Origin: Algoriphagus sp. NG3
Lineage (GTDB): Bacteria; Bacteroidota; Bacteroidia; Cytophagales; Cyclobacteriaceae
Direction: 5' to 3'
Assembly (NCBI RefSeq): GCF_034119865.1
Contig: NZ_CP139421.1
Location: 1,240,001 to 1,304,000 of the forward strand
DNA: 64,000 bases
Every line of letters starts with the position of its first letter. The first letter of the stretch is position 1. A program made the position numbers and the translations under genes. Shown here piece after piece: positions 55,300 through 63,679 of the stretch. Under the pieces are notes generated by a model. The model searched no databases and was not told the DNA's origin. It saw only the letters and a program-made list of their open reading frames with translations.

Positions 55300-57711
55300 A
55301 TGAAAGCAGCATTACCCTTACTAGTTTTTTGCGTTAGCTTTTTATTATCTATAGCTGGATTTTCCCAGACCGGGAAGGTAACGGGCACCCTGACTTTTGA
55401 GGACGGTGCCCCTGTAGCTTACGCCACTGTCTTTATCAAATCCTTGAATAAAGGAGTACTTTCAGATGAAAAGGGAAGGTACGAGTTAGCGTCTATCCCT
55501 TTTGGTAATCACCAGATCGCAGTAAGTAGTATAGAAATTCAAAAACATGATTTCAATATTACAATTGACAAGCCTAGCATCGATGTGTCAACAAAGCTTC
55601 AACGCGCAACTGAGAATGAATTGGCAGAAGTTTTAGTAAAAGGCGAATCACACAAAAGTGAAATTGAAAAATCCGGATTTGCTGTAAATATAGTAGATAC
55701 AAAAGAAGCCAGTCTGCGAAATATTCAGACAAACGAATTGTTAAATACCACCGTGGGAGTTAAAATCCGTCAAAATGGTGGACTGGGATCCGAGGTCAAT
55801 TATAGTTTAAATGGTTTGTCAGGAAATGCTGTCCGGATTTTTATCGATGGAATTCCCATCTCCGCATACGGAAACTCATTTAATCTGAATAGCATTCCAC
55901 CTGCTATGATCAAGGAAATCGAGGTGTACAAAGGGGTGGTTCCCGGACATTTGGCTGATGATGCTTTGGGAGGAGCTATCAATATTGTTCTTCAAAATTC
56001 CACACAATCAAATCTTAATGCTTCAGTTTCTTATGGTTCCTTTAATACCTTACAGGCCAGTGTCAATGGTCTGCACCGATTTAAAGAATCAGGCTTCACG
56101 GTTAAGGGATCTGTTTTCTATAATTATTCAGACAATGATTATAAGGTCTCGGGCAGAAGTGTAGTGGTAACGGGATTAGGAGGTGTGCAAACTCCGATTA
56201 CAGCCAGAAGATTCAATGATGCCTACAGATCTTCGGGGGGGATGTTTCAGGTTGGCTATACTGATGTAAAATGGGCTGATCAATTTTTAATTGGCTTTAC
56301 AGGATCCAGTGATTATAAAGAAATTCAACATGGGGCTTTTATGACCATTATGCCCTATAAGGACAGGTTTATGGAATCGGATGCCAGGCTGATGAATCTA
56401 GTCTACCAAAAGAAGAATCTTTTTACCAATGGGCTGGATGTTACTATCAATGGGTTGTATGGCAAGCGAAACCGTATGGTAAGTGATACGCAGGCATGGG
56501 CGTACAGCTGGAACGGAGAAAAGGCAATTGATTTTAGAGGCAATGAATATATGTATTCTTGGAAGTCACAGCAGGAAGGTGGCCCTACACTTGCTAGAAT
56601 AAACAGAAATGTATCCTCCATTAGAACGGGAGTATCTTATGCCATTAATAAGAATCACAGAATCATGCTTAATCATGTGTATAGTGGCATTGATCGGGTG
56701 GACACAGATCAGTTAAGATCGGTTCTGGAAAATACGTTCAGGGGAACAAGGGATTTACAAAAAAACATTGTCTCTCTAACCTATGAGCTAAGTGCTTTGG
56801 ATGAAAAACTTAGGGCCAATGTATTTGGAAAATACTATCAGCAGGAAACGATAAACATTGACCCTGAGATCAATAGAGAAACCAATGAAATAGTAGATGA
56901 TATTACACGTGCCAATAAAGTAGATGAAGGCTACGGCTTTACTGTTTCTTATGCAGTACTTCCGAATATCACCTTGTTGACTTCCGCTGAAAAAGCTGTC
57001 AGATTACCAAATGAAAGTGAAGTCTTTGGTAACGATGGGGATAATGTGGTAGCCAATCCAAGTATCAGACCAGAACTTAGCAATAACTTCAACTTAGGCT
57101 TTCGTCTAGGATCGTTCAACATAGACGGACACGACTTCACGTTTTCTTCCAATCTATTCACACGTAATATCAGAGACAGGATTGGTTTACCAATAGAGAC
57201 ATCTCTAAATATCAATGAAGAAACCATACTCTATGAAAACCAGGGGAATGGCACATCCAAAGGATTTGATGCTCAATTGGACTACACGTACAACGATAAT
57301 TTTGGATTCAATTTCAATGTTTCCCGATTTGATCTGAAAATTGTAAACAGGGGGGTAGAAATAGACGTGCCCAACACTCCTTTTTTCATCATGAATGGAA
57401 GTTTACGCTATTCATTTAAAGATTTGATTCAAAAGAGATCCAGATTGAATCTCTTTTACACCATGTATTTCACGGATGAGTTTTCATATCTGGTACCTCA
57501 GGGATCAAATACCGTAGGCGATGAATTTTTTAAGGTACCAACACAATTAGCACAAGATCTAGGACTTAGTTATGTTTTTCCGGGCAATAAGTTGGTCATG
57601 AGTTTTGACATCAAAAACATATTTGATGAAGCTGTTTTTGATAACCTCTCTGTGCAGAAACCTGGAAGGGCATTTTATCTAAAATTCAACTATATAATTA
57701 ATAACTTATAA
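55300..57711 (+). CDS. TonB-dependent receptor (XusA-like)
   Basis: 803 residues from ATG 55300 (the TTG at 55276 would add 8 residues). Signal peptide to about residue 23 (GFSQTG), carboxypeptidase-like domain (GTLTFEDGAPVAYATVFI), plug (NVVDTKEA-type segment, IFIDGIPISAYGNSF, EIEVYKGVVPGHLADDALGGAI) and a beta-barrel to the C-terminal FNYIINNL. An 18-base gap separates it from a DUF4374 lipoprotein. In Bacteroides the analogous receptor/DUF4374 pair is XusA/XusB for xenosiderophores. This is context inference. Confidence 0.9.
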   Translation: MKAALPLLVFCVSFLLSIAGFSQTGKVTGTLTFEDGAPVAYATVFIKSLNKGVLSDEKGRYELASIPFGNHQIAVSSIEIQKHDFNITIDKPSIDVSTKLQRATENELAEVLVKGESHKSEIEKSGFAVNIVDTKEASLRNIQTNELLNTTVGVKIRQNGGLGSEVNYSLNGLSGNAVRIFIDGIPISAYGNSFNLNSIPPAMIKEIEVYKGVVPGHLADDALGGAINIVLQNSTQSNLNASVSYGSFNTLQASVNGLHRFKESGFTVKGSVFYNYSDNDYKVSGRSVVVTGLGGVQTPITARRFNDAYRSSGGMFQVGYTDVKWADQFLIGFTGSSDYKEIQHGAFMTIMPYKDRFMESDARLMNLVYQKKNLFTNGLDVTINGLYGKRNRMVSDTQAWAYSWNGEKAIDFRGNEYMYSWKSQQEGGPTLARINRNVSSIRTGVSYAINKNHRIMLNHVYSGIDRVDTDQLRSVLENTFRGTRDLQKNIVSLTYELSALDEKLRANVFGKYYQQETINIDPEINRETNEIVDDITRANKVDEGYGFTVSYAVLPNITLLTSAEKAVRLPNESEVFGNDGDNVVANPSIRPELSNNFNLGFRLGSFNIDGHDFTFSSNLFTRNIRDRIGLPIETSLNINEETILYENQGNGTSKGFDAQLDYTYNDNFGFNFNVSRFDLKIVNRGVEIDVPNTPFFIMNGSLRYSFKDLIQKRSRLNLFYTMYFTDEFSYLVPQGSNTVGDEFFKVPTQLAQDLGLSYVFPGNKLVMSFDIKNIFDEAVFDNLSVQKPGRAFYLKFNYIINNL

Positions 57712-57729
57712 TCTGTTAATACTTACCAC

Positions 57730-59067
57730 ATGATGAAACAAATTTTTAAAAATTCCCAAAAACTGACTGCTATGATTTTAGCAGGCGGGCTAATGGCTGC
57801 ATGTACAGAAGATCCAGAACCAGATACAACTCCGGGTCCAATAGAAGAATCTCGGATGATCACCGTAGCGGCAGCAAGAATGGGGGATAACCCAGGTGAT
57901 GGAAATGGAGGGACACTTATTTACTCACTTAGTAGTGAGGAAGCCAAAGATCCTTCGGTATCCATAGCTCCTTTTGATAATGGTTTTATAGTACCTTCCA
58001 ACAGAACAGCCAGGCTGCAGTCTTCTGAAGATGGCAGCACCATATTTAACATTAGCTACGGTGGTGATACGGGTGGACAGTACACGAAGTACACGGTAGC
58101 AGGTGGACAAAATTTCACTCAAAATGGCACTGGAGTAAGTATTGCGCCCTATGTAGGTTCTGCGCCAAGATGGATTAAACTATTCGATGGAGACCAAACA
58201 GGGGCTGCTGTATATGTAAATACAGAAGCTCAATTTGATGATAATGACACCTATTTGCGTCACGAAGCAACCATGGGAGTTGTGACTTTGGACTTGGTAA
58301 ATTCCTCTATCATAGAATTCCAAGAAACTTCTCTAGCCTTGAGTGAAGAAGAAGAATCAAACGGCTATTATATCTCTAGAATCGACATGCCTACATTAAA
58401 TGCAGCTGGAGATAAATTATACATCGGAGCGCGTCTAAGCAAAGTAAATCCTGCAACTGGTGAATCTGATAATGGTGGGGATATTTTGGGCTCGAAGACC
58501 ATTGTGTTGGATTATCCTTCTTTGTTGAATCCAACAGTAATTACATCTGCTGTAGGATACGGAAACACCAATGGTTACCGTAGTATCAATTCTTTTGAAT
58601 ACAACGGAAGTGTTTATCAAGCGAACCAGGATGATCCCAACGGTTCGCACATCCTAAAAATTGACTCAAACAACCAATATGACGATTCATATGTGTTTAA
58701 TCTAGACGATGCTTTAGGTGTAGAAGGTGCTTATATACTTGCTTGGAGACCTGCTTCAAACGGAAAGGCAGTAATCGCTTATCGTCATGACGGGTCTGAA
58801 CAAGGAGTGGCAGGTGCCCAAGGTTACTTTGCTTTGGCCGACCTAAATGCCAAGACAGCTGTGAGGCTTGATGACATTCCTTACGAGGCAGACTTTTACT
58901 TGTTCCAATACCAAGGTTTCGTAGTGGACGGAACGGATATTTACCTTACTCAAGCTCCAGTAGGCAAAAACGGAAATATCTACGTGGTAGATACCGAATC
59001 AGGTGAGGTGACCAAAGGTGCTCAACTAGAAAACGTAGCTGGAAGTCACTATATAGGGCTATTCTAA
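57730..59067 (+). CDS. DUF4374 surface lipoprotein (XusB-like)
   Basis: 445 residues with lipobox (AGGLMAAC, Cys about 25) and an acidic tether (TEDPEPDTTPGPIEE) typical of surface export. A beta-propeller-like set of blades follows, ending AGSHYIGLF. DUF4374 includes XusB of Bacteroides thetaiotaomicron, which binds ferric xenosiderophores at the surface. It is co-transcribed with the receptor upstream. The usual third gene, a PepSY-type membrane protein (XusC), is missing here. A terminator follows at 59225. Confidence 0.88.
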   Translation: MMKQIFKNSQKLTAMILAGGLMAACTEDPEPDTTPGPIEESRMITVAAARMGDNPGDGNGGTLIYSLSSEEAKDPSVSIAPFDNGFIVPSNRTARLQSSEDGSTIFNISYGGDTGGQYTKYTVAGGQNFTQNGTGVSIAPYVGSAPRWIKLFDGDQTGAAVYVNTEAQFDDNDTYLRHEATMGVVTLDLVNSSIIEFQETSLALSEEEESNGYYISRIDMPTLNAAGDKLYIGARLSKVNPATGESDNGGDILGSKTIVLDYPSLLNPTVITSAVGYGNTNGYRSINSFEYNGSVYQANQDDPNGSHILKIDSNNQYDDSYVFNLDDALGVEGAYILAWRPASNGKAVIAYRHDGSEQGVAGAQGYFALADLNAKTAVRLDDIPYEADFYLFQYQGFVVDGTDIYLTQAPVGKNGNIYVVDTESGEVTKGAQLENVAGSHYIGLF

Positions 59068-59486
59068 TTAGGGACTTATATAAAATGATGAATGGAGGAA
59101 CAACTGGGGAATACAGGAAATAAACGATTTCCTAAGCGTATTAAGAAGTTTACTTAGAATCTAGATGGATTTCAAATAGATTCCCATCAGTCAACCCTTC
59201 AATTAAACAATCCCTTGAAATTTTAAAATCCGCTATGGAAACTTTCGTTCCCATAGCGGATTTTTATTTTTGGGGATAACATAGTCATCATAAATAGTGC
59301 ATGTTTTTGCCGACACATGGAGGACAAATATGATTCATGTCCATTGCTCCTATTTTCAACCCCCAAGCTTATATGAAAATGTTACGCTGTAGCTTCAATA
59401 TAGAAATAGGATCTATACTCGGTTTTACATCTGTCCCGGATACTGATTTTATGGCCAGAAGGTCATTTTGCTGAAAAAGGAGGGTC
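59068..59486. other. Intergenic, terminator only
   Basis: 419 bases between the DUF4374 gene and the convergent SMP-30 gene. Apart from the terminator at 59225-59265, I see no gene, repeat or known RNA. Confidence 0.5.
59225..59265 (+). terminator. Strong terminator after DUF4374 gene
   Basis: 14-bp perfect stem AAAATCCGCTATGG (59225-59238) / CCATAGCGGATTTT (59251-59264), then T-rich sequence. Confidence 0.92.
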
Positions 59487-60398
59487 TTACCAGACTCCCC
59501 GGTTTTTCATTTGTAAGGTATAGACGGCCTCAGAGGCGGTGATAAACAAGGTTTTCCTGTCCAGTGCTCCAAAGACCACATTAGCAGTCCACTTGGCAGG
59601 AACAGGAATATGGGCAATCTGCTCACCTTTTTTATTGAAAACGGTTACTCCATCACCGGTAAGGTAGAGGTTTCCACGTTCATCTATGGTCATTCCATCT
59701 GATCCCATTTCACAGAACAGTTCTTTATTGATCAGGTAACCATCCTCTCTGACCTCATATTTGTAGGTTTTCTTCGCACCTATATCGGCTACATACAGGT
59801 ACTTACTATCTGGTGTTCCGACGATGCCATTGGGCTGCACCAGATCATCGGCCACTTTAAATAGCTCAGTCTTATCTGCTGAGAGGTAATATACATTCTG
59901 CCCTTCCTGCTCTGATTCCTTGCTGCGATCCCAGTAAGGACGGGGATAAAGTGGGTCAGTAAAGTAGATACCTCCCTTCGGACGAACCCACAGATCATTG
60001 GGGCCATTCAGTTTCTTGCCTTTGAAGGCGGTGATCCATACCTCGTGATTTCCATCTGTGTCTATGGCCCAAAGTTCGTTTTTGTTATCAGCGCAAGCGA
60101 TCAATGTGCCATCCAGCAGGAAGTACATCCCATTGGATCTGCCAGCATCTTCTTTGAATATGCTGACTTCATTTGACAGCGCATTCCATTTATGGATCCG
60201 GTTGTTGGGCTGGTCAGTGAAGTACACATCCCCAAACCTGTTCACAGCGGGCCCCTCTGTGAAGGAGAATCCGTCCTGTACTTTTACTAATTCGGCGTTT
60301 TTAGCCACAAGGCCTCTTTTGTCTTCTATTTCCTGTGAAAACGCATGGGTGCTACCGATTAGGGCAGCCATTAAAATGGATGATTTGATAAGGTTCAT
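59487..60398 (-). CDS. SMP-30/gluconolactonase family protein, secreted
   Basis: 303 residues from ATG 60398, with signal peptide (MNLIKSSILMAALIGSTHAFSQ). A six-bladed propeller with SFTEGPAVNRFGDVYFTDQ (metal Glu), GPNDLWVRPKGGIYFTD (Asn/Asp) and YVADIGAKKTYKY. The family hydrolyses lactones or related esters; the substrate here is unknown. The PD40 gene upstream on the same strand stops 10 bases before this start, so they form an operon. Confidence 0.88.
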   Translation of the reverse strand: MNLIKSSILMAALIGSTHAFSQEIEDKRGLVAKNAELVKVQDGFSFTEGPAVNRFGDVYFTDQPNNRIHKWNALSNEVSIFKEDAGRSNGMYFLLDGTLIACADNKNELWAIDTDGNHEVWITAFKGKKLNGPNDLWVRPKGGIYFTDPLYPRPYWDRSKESEQEGQNVYYLSADKTELFKVADDLVQPNGIVGTPDSKYLYVADIGAKKTYKYEVREDGYLINKELFCEMGSDGMTIDERGNLYLTGDGVTVFNKKGEQIAHIPVPAKWTANVVFGALDRKTLFITASEAVYTLQMKNRGVW

Positions 60399-60408
60399 AG
60401 AGTTTGGA

Positions 60409-61287
60409 TTAGATTCTATCCATAGTGACCACCAGCACATTTAAATCTTCGCTGTAAGCCATTCTGGTAATTTTTTGATGTGTATCTGATTTTATTTCCC
60501 CAAGTGATTTCCACTCTGAATTGGAATATTTACGAATGAATATTTCATTTCCTGAAGCCATTAATAAGTGCTTTTTGTCAATCCAGATGAAATCCCTGGC
60601 GCCTTTGAGGCCCTCAAGGTGCACTTCCCTTGCGCCAGATTCAATATCAAAGCTTTTGATTGTTCCCGGTTCATCACCAGATACTTCAGTCACGTAGGTG
60701 ATTTCTGAAGTTTTGGGCCGTTTTACTATAGATCTATCTATTCCGCTGTCAATATGTAAAAGGTCATTACGTCCTCTTGCATATATGAGTTGATTAGGCT
60801 CTCCCAGGAGAAACATGGCAGCTTTGTTATCATACCAGTCGTAATACCCCACCGAATCGATGTCATCGTATAGTAGTTCTGCAGGTTCAAAACTCGTAGG
60901 ATACAGCCAGATTCTTTGCTTCTTATCTTCCTCCATTACCACTGCTGCGATGTACATCCCGCAATCTGTGATTCGGGGAGAAAATTCACTTCGGTCATCA
61001 GTTTTGGATAGGTTGGTGAATTTTTCAGACTCGAAATTATAGACGATAATATCGTGGTTCCCATTTTCATCTGCGGCGGAGAACACCAATTGATGTTCAT
61101 TGATAAAACTTGGTTGATTATCATATTCAGGCCTGTCTGTCAATTTTTTGGCTGTCTCTGGTAGGATTTTAAGATTTCCACCTTTGCCCGATGTTTCCAA
61201 GATCCAAAGGTCAGTTCCTGTCTGGGAATATCCAGGCGTAAGCAACACTGCATAGACAAAGAGTAAGAAGATAAGTTTGGTATTCAT
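60409..61287 (-). CDS. TolB-like (PD40) propeller protein, secreted
   Basis: 292 residues with signal peptide (MNTKLIFLLFVYAVLLTPGYSQ). WD40-like PD40 repeats are visible as LTDRPEYDNQPSFINEHQLVFSA, NLSKTDDRSEFSPRITDCG and later blades. It resembles the propeller half of TolB without its N-terminal domain. Forms an operon with the downstream SMP-30 gene, so the two probably work on the same substrate or complex. Confidence 0.82.
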   Translation of the reverse strand: MNTKLIFLLFVYAVLLTPGYSQTGTDLWILETSGKGGNLKILPETAKKLTDRPEYDNQPSFINEHQLVFSAADENGNHDIIVYNFESEKFTNLSKTDDRSEFSPRITDCGMYIAAVVMEEDKKQRIWLYPTSFEPAELLYDDIDSVGYYDWYDNKAAMFLLGEPNQLIYARGRNDLLHIDSGIDRSIVKRPKTSEITYVTEVSGDEPGTIKSFDIESGAREVHLEGLKGARDFIWIDKKHLLMASGNEIFIRKYSNSEWKSLGEIKSDTHQKITRMAYSEDLNVLVVTMDRI

Positions 61288-61394
61288 GGAAATCGGATGT
61301 TTGGGCAGGCAAAATACAAAAATACTAGGACTAAGAAAGTTTAGGCTGATCTGTAATAAGTAGATGTTTTTATTTAATCTTTATCGTGTTTCAA

Positions 61395-61428
61395 TTGTTC
61401 ATTTCCGTACACTTGGTTGTTCATTTCC
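61395..61428. repeat. 12-bp direct repeats, 22-bp period
   Basis: TTGTTCATTTCC at 61395-61406 and 61417-61428, i.e. two DNA turns apart, in the divergent gap between the PD40 gene and DUF2752. The second copy leads into CTTTGC, close to a -7 box for the plus strand. Confidence 0.65.
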
Positions 61429-61512
61429 TTTGCAATAAAACAGCATACCCTGCGATATTCGGCGTTTTAAGCTATGTTTGGGGTATGGCATCTTTTTCGT
61501 ATTAAACAGCAC

Positions 61513-61818
61513 ATGAAGGTAATAACCCAAGGATTTTCAAAACTGCCCCTGGAGCTGATCTTTTGGATCGTGAGCTTGGTTGCAGTACTCTTCCTGGATC
61601 CTCATGGTGACAGTCATTTAAGTCTCTGTCCTTTGAGCCAGTTAGGGATAGAATGGTGTCCTGGATGTGGGCTGGGCAGGTCTATGAGTCTGCTTGCAAG
61701 GGGAGAGTTTCAAGCTTCCTGGAGCATGCATCCCCTGGCCTCACTTGCCTATGTGGTTATTATCGCTCGGATCTGGCAACTTATTAAAAATTTAAAAACA
61801 ACACACAATTATGGCTAA
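61513..61818 (+). CDS. DUF2752 membrane protein
   Basis: 101 residues from ATG 61513 (MKVITQGFSKLPLELIFW). The frame also has an ATG at 61474. Two or three membrane segments. The family signature is CPLSQLGIEWCPGCGLGRSM with its CPGCG motif. Function unknown. Its 3' end overlaps the TM2 gene by 8 bases, so the two are coupled. Confidence 0.85.
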   Translation: MKVITQGFSKLPLELIFWIVSLVAVLFLDPHGDSHLSLCPLSQLGIEWCPGCGLGRSMSLLARGEFQASWSMHPLASLAYVVIIARIWQLIKNLKTTHNYG

Positions 61819-62191
61819 TGTATTAAGACATCTTCCTGAATTGGAAGGAATGGAACTGGGCTACATCCAGGGTTTGATGAAAAACATGGATGAGGATCAA
61901 GCCTCACTTTTCGCACAGGTTTACCGTGCCAGAAGAAAAGACGCCCAGATGATATTGATTTTGACACTTATTGGGTTCTTCGGGTTTGCAGGTTTGCACC
62001 GCTTTATCCTGGGACAAGTGGGATTAGGGATTCTCTATATATTGACTTTCGGATTATGTTTTATTGGGACTATCGTCGATTTGGTCAATTACAAGAGCCT
62101 TGCCTATGAGTTTAACATCAAAGTGGCTCACGAGACCATGAACATGCTGAACGCAAATTATCCGGGTGATGCCACGAACCCTACTGTATAA
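61811..62191 (+). CDS. TM2 domain membrane protein
   Basis: 126 residues. A soluble N-terminus is followed by the TM2 domain: LTLIGFFGFAGLHRFILGQ, then GILYILTFGLCFIGTIVDL. Two helices joined by a short loop with the DRF-like motif (HRF). Function unknown. In Bacteroidota it is regularly next to DUF2752, as here. Confidence 0.88.
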   Translation: MANVLRHLPELEGMELGYIQGLMKNMDEDQASLFAQVYRARRKDAQMILILTLIGFFGFAGLHRFILGQVGLGILYILTFGLCFIGTIVDLVNYKSLAYEFNIKVAHETMNMLNANYPGDATNPTV

Positions 62192-62216
62192 TCGCTGAAC
62201 GTGTTTAACCATTTAG

Positions 62217-62247
62217 AAAGCTGGGAGAAAATCCCGGCTTTTTGTTT
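62217..62247 (+). terminator. Intrinsic terminator after TM2 gene
   Basis: AAAGCTGGGA (62217-62226) / TCCCGGCTTT (62232-62241), one T-G wobble, with T-rich tail. Confidence 0.85.
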
Positions 62248-62344
62248 TAGGCATAATAATTAGCCTATTTATTATGCGATCGGTTTTTCAGCAAGTGCAA
62301 ATTCAATCTGCGTAAGATTTCTTGCTTGGAAGCGCTATAGAAAG

Positions 62345-62788
62345 CTAGATTCGCTTCAGCATTTCTATATGCTCTATACCATCTTCCAGATATGGCCTAC
62401 CTTCATTTTCAAATCCAAGGGACTTGTAGAAATCATTGAGGTAGGTCTGTGCTCCTATTCTGATGGTGCAAGAACCAAATTCCGATTTTATAAAGGAAAG
62501 TGATTGCTCCATGATCTTTTGCCCTAATCCCTTCCCTCGCGAATTCTTATCACATGCTACACGCCCTATAGAAACCTCTGGATACGAGATACCGGGGGGC
62601 AATACTCTGGCGTAGGCTAATAAAGCGTCCTCAGACTTGATCATGACATGATAAGCTGCCAGATCCTTGTTATCGGCATCCTGATACAGGCAATTTTGCT
62701 CTATCACAAAGATCTCATTCCTAAGCCTTATTATGGCATACAGTTCTTGGGTACTTAGTTGTTCGAAGTTTTTTATCTGGGTATTCAA
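62345..62788 (-). CDS. ElaA-type GNAT acetyltransferase
   Basis: 147 residues. Begins NFEQLSTQELYAIIRLRNEI and FVIEQNCLYQDADNKD, the ElaA family start, and carries the CoA loop IGRVACDKNSRGKGLGQKIM. The end (YKSLGFENEGRPYLEDGIEH) is typical. The substrate is unknown. Confidence 0.87.
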   Translation of the reverse strand: MNTQIKNFEQLSTQELYAIIRLRNEIFVIEQNCLYQDADNKDLAAYHVMIKSEDALLAYARVLPPGISYPEVSIGRVACDKNSRGKGLGQKIMEQSLSFIKSEFGSCTIRIGAQTYLNDFYKSLGFENEGRPYLEDGIEHIEMLKRI

Positions 62789-62923
62789 ATGGATTGATTT
62801 ATGGATTTTATGTTTTATTAGTCTGTGAATATTAAAATTGCCGGGATATTCTGATCTAAAATCTACTGATAAATATAAAGTGGATAGCTATACCTGCAAA
62901 AGGGCTCACTAGACTAAATATCC

Positions 62924-63631
62924 TTACCAATCATCCTCATTTTCTTCTTTTAAAGCCGCAGTGTCAAGATCATCAAACATAACCAAACCACTTTCGGAAA
63001 GTGTCAGATGAATGCTCCGGAGTTTGGTATGTATTGTCTGTAAGGTGCTAAAGTCAGGCTGTTGTACATGAAACGGAATCCTGATCAGGTTTTCGGCATC
63101 CTTGGAAAATGGTGGAGGGGGATCACTTCCCAGAAAATAAGGCCAAAGTGTTTTGCCACAGCTGTAGCCCCAGGTAGTAATCGCAAAATCCTTTTCATAC
63201 TCTTGAAGCCGTTCATTGATTTCCTCAAAAAAGTGTTCAGATTCTCCCAGTCTTAATCTAGAGCCAGCTCGGGATTTCCCTTTGGTTTTGAGGTATTTGA
63301 TCTGGCTTTTGCCCTGCTTCTGCCTGACCATATAGGCACGGAACACCTTATGATCCAGCATTTCTCCATTGTGGAAATAACCTGTGGTAGCGATCCCTGC
63401 CCGGATCATCACCAAAGCCAAGTGGAAATCATCTATTTCTTTCAAATTGCCAGATTGATCCGGTAGCGTGTGCCAGGGCAGGGATATCCGTGCCAGCCAG
63501 GAGTCTGAGTTCGATATAACCCATTGATGTTTAGGTTTTTCAAATGTTTTCGACAACCCTTTCTTCTTTGCCAGCGCTAAAAGGGCATGGTACTTTTCAA
63601 GGCTAATTAACTTTGGTTGGCCGGAATTCAT
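62924..63631 (-). CDS. VLRF1 (Vms1/ANKZF1-like) peptidyl-tRNA hydrolase domain protein
   Basis: 235 residues. The centre matches the VLRF1 domain of eukaryotic Vms1/ANKZF1: VMIRAGIATTGYFHNGEMLDH, then HKVFRAYMVRQKQGKSQ, a variable insert and SRAGSRLRLGESEHFFEEIN. In eukaryotes this domain cleaves peptidyl-tRNA on stalled 60S subunits, and its Gln (GxxQ) is essential. Here GKSQ gives Q110. No ankyrin or zinc-finger regions are present. The N-terminal 70 residues and the C-terminus (about 185-235) are not recognised. It is divergent from a HEAT-like protein with an unusual palindrome between. Confidence 0.8.
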   Translation of the reverse strand: MNSGQPKLISLEKYHALLALAKKKGLSKTFEKPKHQWVISNSDSWLARISLPWHTLPDQSGNLKEIDDFHLALVMIRAGIATTGYFHNGEMLDHKVFRAYMVRQKQGKSQIKYLKTKGKSRAGSRLRLGESEHFFEEINERLQEYEKDFAITTWGYSCGKTLWPYFLGSDPPPPFSKDAENLIRIPFHVQQPDFSTLQTIHTKLRSIHLTLSESGLVMFDDLDTAALKEENEDDW

Positions 63632-63651
63632 AGCGGGGGAGGCTTTTCAAT

Positions 63652-63667
63652 TATATTTGTACAAATA
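63652..63667. promoter_or_regulatory. Palindrome overlapping -7 box
   Basis: TATATTTG (63652-63659) fits TAnnTTTG for the plus-strand gene at 63680. It overlaps the perfect 14-bp palindrome TATTTGTACAAATA (63654-63667) between divergent starts at 63631 and 63680. Confidence 0.5.
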
Positions 63668-63679
63668 AACCGAAAAAAC

